A stretch of 64,000 nucleotides of DNA, taken from assembly GCF_019249245.1 (NCBI RefSeq), contig NZ_JAESDK010000003.1:62001-126000 (forward strand). Reading direction: 5' to 3'. Every line of letters starts with the position of its first letter. The stretch's first letter is position 1. This stretch comes from Alteromonas lipotrueiana (lineage in GTDB: Bacteria > Pseudomonadota > Gammaproteobacteria > Enterobacterales > Alteromonadaceae). Of the stretch, positions 53,965 through 62,755 are shown one piece after another. A model generated the notes under the pieces. It was not told the DNA's origin. It saw only the letters and a list, made by a program, of their open reading frames with translations, and searched no databases. The translations under genes and the position numbers were made by a program.

Positions 53965-55281
53965 ATGACTACTACGCTTTACCAAAAACAGACATCCCTT
54001 GCGATTGATAATTTTGCTATTTCGCAGGAATCCATGCCCGCTGCCTTTATTCATGCATTGGGTTATATTAAAGCAGCATGCGCAACTGCAAATTACGAAC
54101 TAAACAATCTCGACAAATCCCGCTGTGAAGCTATTTGTGCGGCCGCGATGGAGGTTGCTGAAGGCAAACATGATGCTCAATTTCCGATAGATGTTTACCA
54201 AACCGGATCTGGCACCAGCACCAACATGAACGCTAACGAAGTTATTGCTACTTTAGCCAGCGAATCATTGGGTGAAAAAATTCACCCAAATGATGATGTT
54301 AACATGGGCCAGAGCTCAAACGATGTGATACCGACAACGATTCATGTGAGTTCGGTGATGGTATTAAAACGTTCTTTAATTCCTGCTTTGGAATTTAGCC
54401 ATAAAACGTTGAATGAGAAAATGGAAGAGGTTGAGGGTATCATCAAGACCGGCCGAACTCATTTGATGGATGCCATGCCAGTAAAAATGAGTCAGGAGAT
54501 GTCAGGATGGCAGGCTCAGCTTAAGCAATCAAAATTGCGAATAGAAGATACTATTCAGCGTCTTACTCGCTTAGCTATTGGTGGTACAGCGGTGGGTACG
54601 GGAATTAATACCGATAAAGAGTTTGGGGGAAAGGTTTGCTCGGCATTGGGTCGGTATTTAGACACTACCTTTAGCGTAACTGATAATCATTTTGCTGCTA
54701 TCTCATCTCAGGATACAGCGCTGGAGTTGGCCGGCCAACTTAATACTTTGGCGGCCGCGCTAATGAAAATTAGTAACGACATACGCTGGATGAACAGTGG
54801 ACCGCTGGCTGGTTTAGGTGAAATTAGTTTACCTAAACTACAAGCGGGCAGCAGTATTATGCCAGGCAAAGTAAACCCGGTAATACCCGAGGCCGTGGCC
54901 ATGGCGTGTGCACAGGTAATGGGCTATCACACTGCAATCACGGTGGCCGCACAATCGGGTAATTTTCAGTTAAATGTTATGCTGCCGTTGATAGGTCGAA
55001 ACTTAATTAAAGCAATTGAGCTACTTTCTAATAGCTGCACGCATTTGTCAGAAAAAGCCATAGCCACTTTTGAGGTTAATCAAGAAAAGCTAGATGAAGT
55101 TTTAGCTAAAAATCCTATTTTGGTAACCGCACTTAATCAGCGTATTGGTTATGAAAAAGGTTCTGAAATTGCAAAGCAGGCTTATGCAGATAAGCGAGAC
55201 ATATTAGAAGTTGCTAAAGAAATGACTGACCTGGATGAGGCAGAGCTTAAAGCTCTGCTTGATCCTGCCAAATTGGTCTAA
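53965..55281 (+). CDS. fumC: Class II fumarate hydratase (FumC-like)
   Basis: A 438-residue aspartase/fumarase superfamily enzyme. TGSGTSTNMNANEVIA, HPNDDVNMGQSSNDVIPT, GRTHLMDAMPVKMSQE and the GSSIMPGKVNP loop identify a class II fumarase that interconverts fumarate and malate. The segment after the loop reads NPVIPEAV, like aspartases, rather than the usual NPTQCEA. The N-terminus lacks about 16-20 residues of the usual GAQTQR region; only LYQKQTSLAIDNF remains. The start is supported by GAAGG eight to ten bases upstream. It is probably fumarase, but aspartase-like activity is not excluded. Confidence 0.85.
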   Translation: MTTTLYQKQTSLAIDNFAISQESMPAAFIHALGYIKAACATANYELNNLDKSRCEAICAAAMEVAEGKHDAQFPIDVYQTGSGTSTNMNANEVIATLASESLGEKIHPNDDVNMGQSSNDVIPTTIHVSSVMVLKRSLIPALEFSHKTLNEKMEEVEGIIKTGRTHLMDAMPVKMSQEMSGWQAQLKQSKLRIEDTIQRLTRLAIGGTAVGTGINTDKEFGGKVCSALGRYLDTTFSVTDNHFAAISSQDTALELAGQLNTLAAALMKISNDIRWMNSGPLAGLGEISLPKLQAGSSIMPGKVNPVIPEAVAMACAQVMGYHTAITVAAQSGNFQLNVMLPLIGRNLIKAIELLSNSCTHLSEKAIATFEVNQEKLDEVLAKNPILVTALNQRIGYEKGSEIAKQAYADKRDILEVAKEMTDLDEAELKALLDPAKLV

Positions 55282-55607
55282 CTAGATACCGGCTCAGGGT
55301 AAAACGTGTGTAATAAACCCAGCACACGATTTACCCGCTCGTCTGTTAAACGGTAATAAATTACCTGGCCTGCACGACGGGTGGCAACCATTCCAGCTTC
55401 GCGTAGTAAAGCAAGATGTTGTGAAAGCACGGGCTGGGTCACATCGATTCGGGTCAGCAGGTCAGAAACTGAAAGCTCATTACCTATTAGCGACGTTAGC
55501 ACCATTAAGCGTGTTTTGTTGGCTAATTGCTTTAAAAATTGCTCTGCTTCATTAGCATGTTCAAGTATAACTTCGGTAGTTTTGGGTTCGTTGGTGATGG
55601 CAGACAT
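55278..55607 (-). CDS. ArsR-family transcriptional regulator
   Basis: A 109-residue winged-helix repressor: ANKTRLMVLTSLIGNELSVSDLLTRIDVTQPVLSQHLALL across residues 30-70 and RRAGQVIYYRLTDERV in the wing. It contains no cysteine, so it lacks the metal site of classical ArsR and resembles persulphide- or redox-linked SoxR/BigR relatives only in its neighbourhood. It is divergent from a rhodanese gene and convergent, with a 4-bp overlap, to the fumarase gene. It probably controls the rhodanese gene. Confidence 0.88.
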   Translation of the reverse strand: MSAITNEPKTTEVILEHANEAEQFLKQLANKTRLMVLTSLIGNELSVSDLLTRIDVTQPVLSQHLALLREAGMVATRRAGQVIYYRLTDERVNRVLGLLHTFYPEPVSS

Positions 55608-55736
55608 TTATACTAAAGTAGTAAGTGTTTTATAGTTGTATTGAAACGCGAAGCCATGTTCACAGACAAGGCTATTGGTCGCACAAATAAGACAGTTAAA
55701 AGATATCCGTTAAAAAATAGTTTACACCTTAATCAT

Positions 55737-55752
55737 ATTAGTACTTTCTAAT
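55737..55752. promoter_or_regulatory. Inverted repeat, candidate ArsR operator
   Basis: ATTAG-TACTTT-CTAAT lies 33 bp before the rhodanese GTG. A related CTTACTACTTTAGTAT lies near the arsR start on the opposite strand (55608-55625). Shared TACTTT cores suggest two sites for the same regulator, but this is a guess from symmetry and position. Confidence 0.4.
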
Positions 55753-55784
55753 GGTGATTTGTCTAAAGATTTATAGGAGGCAGT

Positions 55785-56144
55785 GTGCTTAAATCAATTC
55801 AAGAAAGAATTCAGGCTATTCCCCAGGAAATTCGAAAGGTGACGGCATCTGAAGCTGCGCAAGAAATAAAAGAAAATCAGGGTATTCTTATTGATGTTCG
55901 GGAACCTTCTGAATCAACTGAATCTCCGGTACGCCCTTCTTTTATAATTCCTAGAGGAATTCTTGAAATGAAGGTGTTAGAAAAATTTAAAAATCCAGAC
56001 CGGCCTGTTTACTTGCATTGTGCCTCGGGAGTCAGGGCGCAACTTGCCGCTGAACAGCTCTATCGTTTAGGCTATACCCAAACTAACGCAATTATTAGTG
56101 ATATTGGCGAAATACAAAATGTTTTCAACCAAGACTCACCTTAA
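55785..56144 (+). CDS. Rhodanese-like sulphurtransferase
   Basis: A 119-residue single rhodanese domain: ILIDVREPSESTESP, then PVYLHCASGVRAQLAAEQLYRLGY with the catalytic cysteine in HCASGVR. It transfers a sulphane sulphur from thiosulphate or a persulphide to an acceptor. The start is a GTG with AGGAGG four bases upstream. It is divergent from an ArsR-type regulator, a common arrangement for sulphide/persulphide handling. It is cytoplasmic, with no signal peptide. Confidence 0.88.
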   Translation: MLKSIQERIQAIPQEIRKVTASEAAQEIKENQGILIDVREPSESTESPVRPSFIIPRGILEMKVLEKFKNPDRPVYLHCASGVRAQLAAEQLYRLGYTQTNAIISDIGEIQNVFNQDSP

Positions 56145-56969
56145 ATCTATATAGCAAAACAATTATAGTAACTGACCTGGCCCTCTTTCTATCAAACACG
56201 GGGCCCTTCCGATATTTCATTGTCACCTTCGGCCCATTACCCCGTGTAATAGCTTGGGTCCCATTACATCATCAGAACATAAATAATCTTTTATTTACTT
56301 CATGATAAATCAGAACGCATTGCTACCTCCCCTGAACAACCAAGTGATCTAACCAGAAGTTTGAGTAGCACTCTTTTTCTTCACTTTGTTCTAATAAGAA
56401 TAAGTTCACAGATTATTCTTATTAAAGCGAACCCTTACAATTACCGCGCATTTTTGGCTAACCAAATAGCTACGAGCGCGCACATTCCCTTTAATTAAAG
56501 TGATTGCAGTGAATTTCAGGACAATTTTTTTCAAAAGGAATTAATGTACAGCGCCTCAATTTTTATTTTAGTTTTTTGCTGAATTTTATTGCAATGCTGT
56601 TTCCAGCTCACTTTTTAGTCATAAACTATAACCAAAAGTTTGTCGTTTATCTCATTAGTTTCTTGATGAGGGAGATAGAGCTAACATTGTCTCATTGTAG
56701 AGTTCTGAAATTTCGCAAGTACAGATAAGCATTGAAATTTATGCTTGATAGCGGTATAAGTACATGGCAAAAAACAATTATAAAAATATGCAAACCGAAT
56801 CAATTTATTTCTTAACCTTTGTAGGAAGAAAAGCGCACATTCTTGAAAATAGCGACTTTTTTACCTATTTTTGTTTCGACGGCAGGAAAAAACACTTTGT
56901 TTTTTATTCGCTCAACTCTTGGCAGTAATAGTTGCTTTCGAATTTTGTTGAACATAGGCCAAACAGTTT
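56145..56969. other. Long AT-rich intergenic region
   Basis: About 825 bp, the longest gap in the window without repeats. ACACGGGG (56198) and CCCCGTGT (56239) form a wide-looped inverted repeat. A 54-codon ATG frame at 56764-56928 has no Shine-Dalgarno or family match and is not called. The remainder is very AT-rich and may hold an extended promoter for the GGDEF-EAL gene. Confidence 0.45.
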
Positions 56970-58838
56970 ATGCCCGATAACCTCGAACTTATTAAAAGTG
57001 ACAGTAACTTACGCAAACGGCTGCTGTTAGGTTCGGTAATGCTTTCTGTTCTGGTTATAACCATTTTTTGTTACGTTGGTTATAATCTGCTTCTGGAGAT
57101 GGAAAAAGACTTAGAGCGTCAATCTTTTGAAGAGCAGTACGGCGATGTAAAAACACTTCTTGCCCCAATTATTGCCAACACTACTATCGATGATGGTGTA
57201 TCGCTTGTGCCCCGTGATTTATCGATACTCGCCGAAGATATTCTAATCATAGAGTTCGACCAAAAAGAGCTTTACCGTGACCCTCGATTAGCTCCACAAA
57301 CCTTCCTTCAGCCGTTAAAACAAACTGGCTTTTTCACCTCGGGGGATGAAGAGTACTATGTTCACAGTGATATTTTGGCCCAGAGCAAAAAGCCATTAAC
57401 CGTGATTTGGAAATTATCCGACATGTCGACCATTTCAGAGCACGTTATCAGTCGGCTTTCGGTGGCTGCCTTTTTAACATTCTGGCTGTCAATTTGGTCA
57501 GCACTTATTATGTCCTCTTTCATAGCCAGGCGGTTTGAAAGCGCCAATAAAAGCCTTGAAAAACTAGCCCTGGTCGACAACCTTACGAAATTGTATAACC
57601 GCAACGCGTTGTTGTCGGGTTTGGATCTAAAAAACAAATCCGGCGCTTTGATGTTTCTTGATTTAGATCGTTTTCGCGACATCAACGATGCATTGGGCCA
57701 TGATATGGGCGATCGAATACTTAAAGCGTTTGCGCTAAGACTCAGACAATTAATGCGCTCTCAAACAAAGTTATACCGGTATCGCAGTGACGAGTTTGTT
57801 GTTTGGTTCCCACAACTAAATACTGATGAAGTAATGAGTCGGGCTTTTAACTTATTGTATGAGTGTCGTGAACCTTTAATTATTGGCAAAAGCGAATTTG
57901 AAATAGGATGCAGTATTGGTGTCGCCTGCGCGCCCGAACACGGCAGTGATGCTGAAACTCTTGTACAAAATGCCGAAAATGCCATGTTACGAGCAAAACG
58001 CATGCGCCTGGGTATTCAGGTATACAACGAACGTCTTGCTCATAATAATACGGTAGCAGTTACACTACGAAGTCAACTGCGCACAGCATTACAGCAAAAT
58101 CAGTTTGAATTGTATTATCAACCTAAAGTCAGTCTGGTTGATGGTACCCTTTGTGGTGCTGAGGCTATTGTTAGATGGAATCACCCAGATGAAGGTTTGT
58201 TATCACCAGGGTATTTCATAGAACTGGTTGAGCAAAGCGGCATTGTTCATGCGTTTACACGCTATACCATCGAAAGCGCGGTCAAACAAATCAAACAATG
58301 GGAAGACAACCATACTCCCATGCCGGTGGCGGTTAATTTATCGGCCTATAATCTTGTTGATACTGCTTTTGTTCCCTTTGTAGAAAAGGTTTTGGCAGAA
58401 AGCGGAATAAACCCCGCCAGTTTAGAGTTTGAGCTAACCGAAAGCGCGACGATGGTGGATATTTCTGTAAGTAAACGCCTTATTTCAGCATTTAATGCCT
58501 TAGGAATTAAAACGTCCATCGACGATTTTGGTACGGGAATGAGTTCATTTGCTTATTTGCGAGAGTTAGATGTTCATACCATTAAACTGGATCGCGCTTT
58601 TATTATAGATATTACCAACAACGCAAAAGATGAAAAAATTGTTGAGGCAATGATTGCCCTTTGTCATAACCTGGATATTCAGGTTGTTGCAGAGGGAATT
58701 GAACAGCAAAGCCAGGCAATGTTATTAACTCGGTTAGGTTGTGATGTAGGTCAGGGGTATTTCTTCGGAAAACCCGCACCGGTGGCTGATATCAATTCGC
58801 TATTCTATAAGGGTAAAGATAGCGAGTTATCCGAATAA
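56970..58838 (+). CDS. Membrane GGDEF-EAL protein with degenerate GGDEF, likely c-di-GMP phosphodiesterase
   Basis: A 622-residue protein with transmembrane helices at about 17-40 and 160-185 and a periplasmic loop between. The GGDEF domain (about 200-350) has DLDRFRDINDALGHDMG, but the signature reads YRSDEF instead of GGDEF, so cyclase activity is probably lost. The EAL domain (about 370-612) keeps EAIVRWNHP, VNLSA, FELTESATM, DDFGTGMSSF, IKLDRAFI, AEGIEQ and VGQGYFFGKP. It should hydrolyse c-di-GMP. The C-terminal end overlaps the convergent exoD gene by 12 bp. Confidence 0.91.
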   Translation: MPDNLELIKSDSNLRKRLLLGSVMLSVLVITIFCYVGYNLLLEMEKDLERQSFEEQYGDVKTLLAPIIANTTIDDGVSLVPRDLSILAEDILIIEFDQKELYRDPRLAPQTFLQPLKQTGFFTSGDEEYYVHSDILAQSKKPLTVIWKLSDMSTISEHVISRLSVAAFLTFWLSIWSALIMSSFIARRFESANKSLEKLALVDNLTKLYNRNALLSGLDLKNKSGALMFLDLDRFRDINDALGHDMGDRILKAFALRLRQLMRSQTKLYRYRSDEFVVWFPQLNTDEVMSRAFNLLYECREPLIIGKSEFEIGCSIGVACAPEHGSDAETLVQNAENAMLRAKRMRLGIQVYNERLAHNNTVAVTLRSQLRTALQQNQFELYYQPKVSLVDGTLCGAEAIVRWNHPDEGLLSPGYFIELVEQSGIVHAFTRYTIESAVKQIKQWEDNHTPMPVAVNLSAYNLVDTAFVPFVEKVLAESGINPASLEFELTESATMVDISVSKRLISAFNALGIKTSIDDFGTGMSSFAYLRELDVHTIKLDRAFIIDITNNAKDEKIVEAMIALCHNLDIQVVAEGIEQQSQAMLLTRLGCDVGQGYFFGKPAPVADINSLFYKGKDSELSE

Positions 58839-59432
58839 CGACATTACTTGCTGACCGCCCATAAAAAAGCCCACGCATGCAAGGGTCAACCCTAGTAATG
58901 CTACTGCCCCATCGTCGGTAGCCATGCCTATCGCCATTATAAATACGGCACCGGCCGGGATTAGTCCTAAAAAAGGCACCAGCTCCAGAGGTACCATCAT
59001 CAAGCCACACAATGCACAACTTAACGCGATTAGGCTTCTGAACAAGATATTTCGCATGAAAAACCAACGTGGCATCAATAGCCTGTCAACTTTAGTCACA
59101 ATCGGGCTGATTTTATCTACGCCCTTATTCAAAGAACTTCGCCCTATACCAATCTGAGTTATTGCCGCCGGTAACCAGGGATGGGATTTGGCCAGTAAAA
59201 CTTGCATAGAAATAAGAAAGATAGTGATACCCGTAACAGTTGGAATACCCGGAATAGCACCAATAGGTGTCGAACAGATAAAGGCAGGAACCGCTAACAT
59301 AGGGCCAAAACCTCTTTTTTCCATCATTGTCAGCAGTTCACCAAACGTAATTTTCTCTTGTTTTCCGGCGCTTTGCATACGTCCAAGAAGCTCGTGCAAA
59401 CTCATTGAATGCATTGCCGCAAAATCTGACAT
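58827..59432 (-). CDS. exoD: Exopolysaccharide synthesis protein ExoD
   Basis: A 201-residue membrane protein of the ExoD family: an N-terminal amphipathic part (MHSMSLHELLGRM, KITFGELLTMMEKRGFGPML), then hydrophobic segments with STPIGAIPGIPTVTGI, LVPFLGLIPAGAVFIMAIGMATDDGAVALLG split across helices. ExoD is needed for exopolysaccharide production and nodule invasion in Sinorhizobium; elsewhere its role is poorly known. Its position opposite a c-di-GMP phosphodiesterase fits control of surface polysaccharide. The start ATG at 59432 has no strong ribosome binding site. Confidence 0.86.
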   Translation of the reverse strand: MSDFAAMHSMSLHELLGRMQSAGKQEKITFGELLTMMEKRGFGPMLAVPAFICSTPIGAIPGIPTVTGITIFLISMQVLLAKSHPWLPAAITQIGIGRSSLNKGVDKISPIVTKVDRLLMPRWFFMRNILFRSLIALSCALCGLMMVPLELVPFLGLIPAGAVFIMAIGMATDDGAVALLGLTLACVGFFMGGQQVMSLFG

Positions 59433-59655
59433 TGTCGGTTACCTATCGTCTCTATTGTGACAAAATGATGTGATTGATAAAATAAGCATAGCGAATTACG
59501 TGCCAGCTGCAATCAAAGATGCTGTTTAATAGCAATTATCTGTTCCTATTTCAGCACGTTACCCGTAAACTGACCATAATTAAAGTGATCTATTAAGCTA
59601 TAAATACAGTAAACGGTTTATTGCTTAATAAAACAAAAACGATAGGAAATAATCT

Positions 59656-60993
59656 GTGTTAACTGTTTTACTTGTTGACGACGACCCAGAATTCACCGAT
59701 GTAGCATGTACTATAATTGAGTTTTTGGGCCATGAGGTGTTAACTGCAGCAAATCTCAGTGAAGCGCGGGACTGGCTTACAAAAGAGAAATTTGATCATA
59801 TCCTGTTAGACTTCATGTTGCCTGATGGCAGCGGCGTACACTTGTTTGATGAACTTGATGCCCTTCCTAAGCGTCCACGGGTCACTCTGATTACCGGCCA
59901 CCCTTCAGTTAGAGGGATTATCAAAGGTTTATGCGGGCCCAACATCGACTACCTCGTAAAGCCTATTCAACGCGAAGAAATTGAAGCGGTTCTCAGCGGC
60001 AGAAAAGATAAAAAGAATGAAGCCGTTGGTAAAGCCACTATCAAAAAGTATTTTGGTCATTTGATCGGCGAATCAGCCTCCATGAAAGAGCTGTACAAAC
60101 TGATTGAAAGAGTAAGCCGAACCAGCGCTAATGTAATGTTGCTGGGTGAAAGTGGTGTAGGTAAAGAAGTCGTTGCTGAAGCCATTCATGCTGCCTCAGA
60201 TGTTGAAGGTCCTTACATTGCTACCAACTGCGGTGCATTTTCAAAAGAACTGATTGGAAGTGAGTTATTCGGACACGAGAAAGGTGCATTTACTGGCGCG
60301 GTGGGCCGTAAATCCGGTGTGTTTGAACAAGCTGAAAACGGTACCTTATTTCTTGATGAAATTACCGAAATGCCTATCGACATGCAGCCTAACCTGTTAA
60401 GAGTACTTGAAAACAGGGTTGTGATTCGTGTTGGCGGCACAAAAACGATACCTATAAACTGTCGGGTAGTTTCTGCTACTAACCGTCAAATGGAAGAAAT
60501 CGCCGAAAGTAAAGTTCTGCGCGAAGACATTTATTTCAGGCTGGCGGTCTTTCCTATTACCATACCTCCTTTGCGGGAAAGAAAAGAAGACATTCCTTTA
60601 TTAGCCTCCTCTTTTATTGCCGAACTCAATAAAGAAAACAGTACCAATTTTGTATGGAAAGATGCACAGCTAGATACGCTTAAAGCCTATGATTGGCCCG
60701 GTAATGTGCGTGAACTGCGACACTTTGTGCATCGCGCGGCCATTATGAGTGATCCTGATAAGCAAGATATTCAGCTTCCTAAAACTATTGAGTCTCCGTT
60801 TGCTAAAAAACAGTCTACTACACCCGCTTTGCAAGCCGGTCGTACTATAGAAGACGTTGAAAAAGAACTTATATACGCCACCCTTGAAAAAGTGAATGGA
60901 AATAAAACCCTTGCGGCTGAAATGTTAGGAATCAGTACTAAAACACTGTACAACCGTTTGCATGCCTACGGCGATTTAAGTAAAGACGATTAG
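59656..60993 (+). CDS. Sigma-54-dependent response regulator (NtrC type)
   Basis: A 445-residue REC-AAA+-HTH protein. The receiver has VDDDPEFTD and phospho-acceptor HILLDFMLPDG. The AAA+ domain (about 138-370) has Walker A GESGVGKE, GAFTGA in the sigma-54-contacting loop, Walker B GTLFLDEI and R-fingers in LRERKEDIPLL. The C-terminal Fis-type HTH is NKTLAAEMLGISTKTLYNRL. It activates sigma-54 promoters when phosphorylated. The start is a GTG with AGGAA upstream. It is the first of five same-strand signalling genes with short gaps. Confidence 0.93.
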   Translation: MLTVLLVDDDPEFTDVACTIIEFLGHEVLTAANLSEARDWLTKEKFDHILLDFMLPDGSGVHLFDELDALPKRPRVTLITGHPSVRGIIKGLCGPNIDYLVKPIQREEIEAVLSGRKDKKNEAVGKATIKKYFGHLIGESASMKELYKLIERVSRTSANVMLLGESGVGKEVVAEAIHAASDVEGPYIATNCGAFSKELIGSELFGHEKGAFTGAVGRKSGVFEQAENGTLFLDEITEMPIDMQPNLLRVLENRVVIRVGGTKTIPINCRVVSATNRQMEEIAESKVLREDIYFRLAVFPITIPPLRERKEDIPLLASSFIAELNKENSTNFVWKDAQLDTLKAYDWPGNVRELRHFVHRAAIMSDPDKQDIQLPKTIESPFAKKQSTTPALQAGRTIEDVEKELIYATLEKVNGNKTLAAEMLGISTKTLYNRLHAYGDLSKDD

Positions 60994-61008
60994 CCTAAGG
61001 GAGATACT

Positions 61009-61236
61009 ATGACTGAGGAAGAACTGACTGTAATGGCCAAGCAGGTACACGATGCCCGCAAACCATTAAACCGAATTTCGATGCAGGCTGAACTCATTAA
61101 AATGGCTTTGGATGGCGATGTGCCCCCAGAGCGGGCAAAGCAGGCTTTAGATAAAATAATAATAAGTACTAAGGATTGCAGCGAAGCGCTAACCCATATG
61201 ATGGACGCTTTAAGCAATTCTCAGTCGGACGCATAA
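61009..61236 (+). CDS. Stand-alone DHp-like small protein
   Basis: A 75-residue helical protein: MAKQVHDARKPLNRISMQAE and LIKMALDGDVPPERAKQALD, then KIIISTKDCSEALTHMMDAL. VHDARKPLNRI matches the H-box of histidine-kinase dimerisation domains (S/HE/DLR.PL..I), with H14 as the candidate phospho-acceptor. It lacks an ATPase domain and a receiver, so it could be a phosphotransfer intermediate or a dominant modulator of a kinase. AAGGGAGAT is a good Shine-Dalgarno. It starts 15 bp after the sigma-54 regulator and ends 4 bp before the CHASE3 kinase. I do not recognise a named family. Confidence 0.75.
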   Translation: MTEEELTVMAKQVHDARKPLNRISMQAELIKMALDGDVPPERAKQALDKIIISTKDCSEALTHMMDALSNSQSDA

Positions 61237-61240
61237 ATGT

Positions 61241-62755
61241 ATGTTTAATAAGTTGTTCCAATCGATATACAGTTGGATATTTCTGGTTGGTATTATTGTT
61301 CTCGTTATAACCGCAAACTCGTTTTATGTTATCAGTACATTAGACAAACTCGCCGTTCTTGAGGAGCGCTTGTTTGATACCTCCCAGGTCATAAGCACTA
61401 TTAACAATCTGCATTCCAGAGTGCTGCACGCCGAATCGGCTAAACGTGGTTACCTGCTGACAAACGATGAACGTTATTTGTCAAACTATCAAACTGCTAA
61501 AGAACAACTGATAAATATCATGAGCGAAGTCACTACCAGCGCTCAAATAACATCAATGCCTACGCATTCTGAGAAGATTTTACAGCTGATACCGCTGACG
61601 AAAGCGAAAGTTGATGAAATGGATAGAGCAGTCCAGGCTCAAAGTGCGGGTAACAGAGAACGTGCAATTTCAATTTTAGAGAGCGCCCGCAATTTACTTT
61701 TGCATGATAAATTTAGAAATTTATTTTTAAAAATAGATGAGTCAGAAAAGAAAGCTCAAACTGATCACCTGAATAAACTATTAAAACTTCGTACTGACTC
61801 TATTAACACCCTGATTATCTCTGGCTTCACAACCGCATTTTTAATTATTGCGATTTTTGCTCTTATAAAAATGAATATGCGCGAGAATTCAAGGCATCAG
61901 CATACGTTAGAAAACGTAAATGCGGAACTTGAGCACAAAATAGCCAAACGAACACAGGAACTACAAGTTTATTCTGATGAGCTTGCGCGTAGTAACCGTG
62001 AACTCGAGGATTTTGCTTTTGTCGCCTCTCACGATTTACAGGAACCCTTAAGAAAAATTCGGGCGTTTGGTAATCGAATTGAAGCAGGGTATGCCGATGT
62101 GATTGACGAGCGGGGCCTTGATTTTTTGAATCGTATGCTTAACGCGGCAGAGCGAATGTCTATGCTAATCAGCGACCTGCTGGCCTTTTCACGAGTATCT
62201 ACCCGTGGCAAAGACTTCACGGAAGTGAATTTGAACAATACGGTCAAATCTGTGGTAGATGATTTAGAAATAGCGATTGAAGAGTCTGAGGCTACGTTAG
62301 AAATTGGCGCACTTCCGACCATCAATGCGGACAAATCTCAGGCTGAGCAGTTAATGCTGAACCTATTGTCGAATGCTTTAAAATTCAGTCAGCCCAACGT
62401 TTTGCCTATTGTTAAGGTGTACTCGCGAACTTCTGAACCTGAAGAGATTGCGTCATTTCACAACAAAGATGAGTTTGATTGGGTTACAATTTGCGTAGAA
62501 GACAATGGCATCGGTTTTGAGCAATCGTTTGCAGAAAAGATTTTTGCACCTTTTCAGCGCCTGCATGGCCGCGGCACCTACAAAGGTACCGGCATAGGTT
62601 TAGCGGTATGTCGCCGCATCGTTGAGCGCCACAACGGCCTGATTCGCGCTTATAGCGAACCCGGTAGTGGAGCAAAATTTAAGATTATAATACCGGTAAA
62701 CGCTGAACCGTTTGCCAATTTGTCGAGTCAAGGAGTGGTAGAAAATGACCGGTAA
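61241..62755 (+). CDS. CHASE3-domain sensor histidine kinase
   Basis: A 504-residue membrane kinase. Transmembrane helices near 12-32 and 184-206 flank a CHASE3-type extracellular domain (about 35-180), with the characteristic LHAESAKRGYLLTNDERYL. A coiled coil (LEHKIAKRTQELQVYSDELA) leads to the HisKA H-box FVASHDLQEPLRKIRAF, then the ATPase domain with NLLSNALKFSQP, EDNGIGFEQ and GTGIGLAVCRRIVERHNG. This H-box resembles phytochrome-like kinases that signal to single-REC proteins of the Rcp1 kind. It overlaps the REC gene downstream by 11 bp. Confidence 0.93.
   Translation: MFNKLFQSIYSWIFLVGIIVLVITANSFYVISTLDKLAVLEERLFDTSQVISTINNLHSRVLHAESAKRGYLLTNDERYLSNYQTAKEQLINIMSEVTTSAQITSMPTHSEKILQLIPLTKAKVDEMDRAVQAQSAGNRERAISILESARNLLLHDKFRNLFLKIDESEKKAQTDHLNKLLKLRTDSINTLIISGFTTAFLIIAIFALIKMNMRENSRHQHTLENVNAELEHKIAKRTQELQVYSDELARSNRELEDFAFVASHDLQEPLRKIRAFGNRIEAGYADVIDERGLDFLNRMLNAAERMSMLISDLLAFSRVSTRGKDFTEVNLNNTVKSVVDDLEIAIEESEATLEIGALPTINADKSQAEQLMLNLLSNALKFSQPNVLPIVKVYSRTSEPEEIASFHNKDEFDWVTICVEDNGIGFEQSFAEKIFAPFQRLHGRGTYKGTGIGLAVCRRIVERHNGLIRAYSEPGSGAKFKIIIPVNAEPFANLSSQGVVENDR

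Noticed and set aside
56764-56928. 54-codon ATG frame in the long gap before the GGDEF-EAL gene
   Set aside because: No Shine-Dalgarno, very AT-rich, composition dominated by Phe/Lys/Asn, and no recognisable family.
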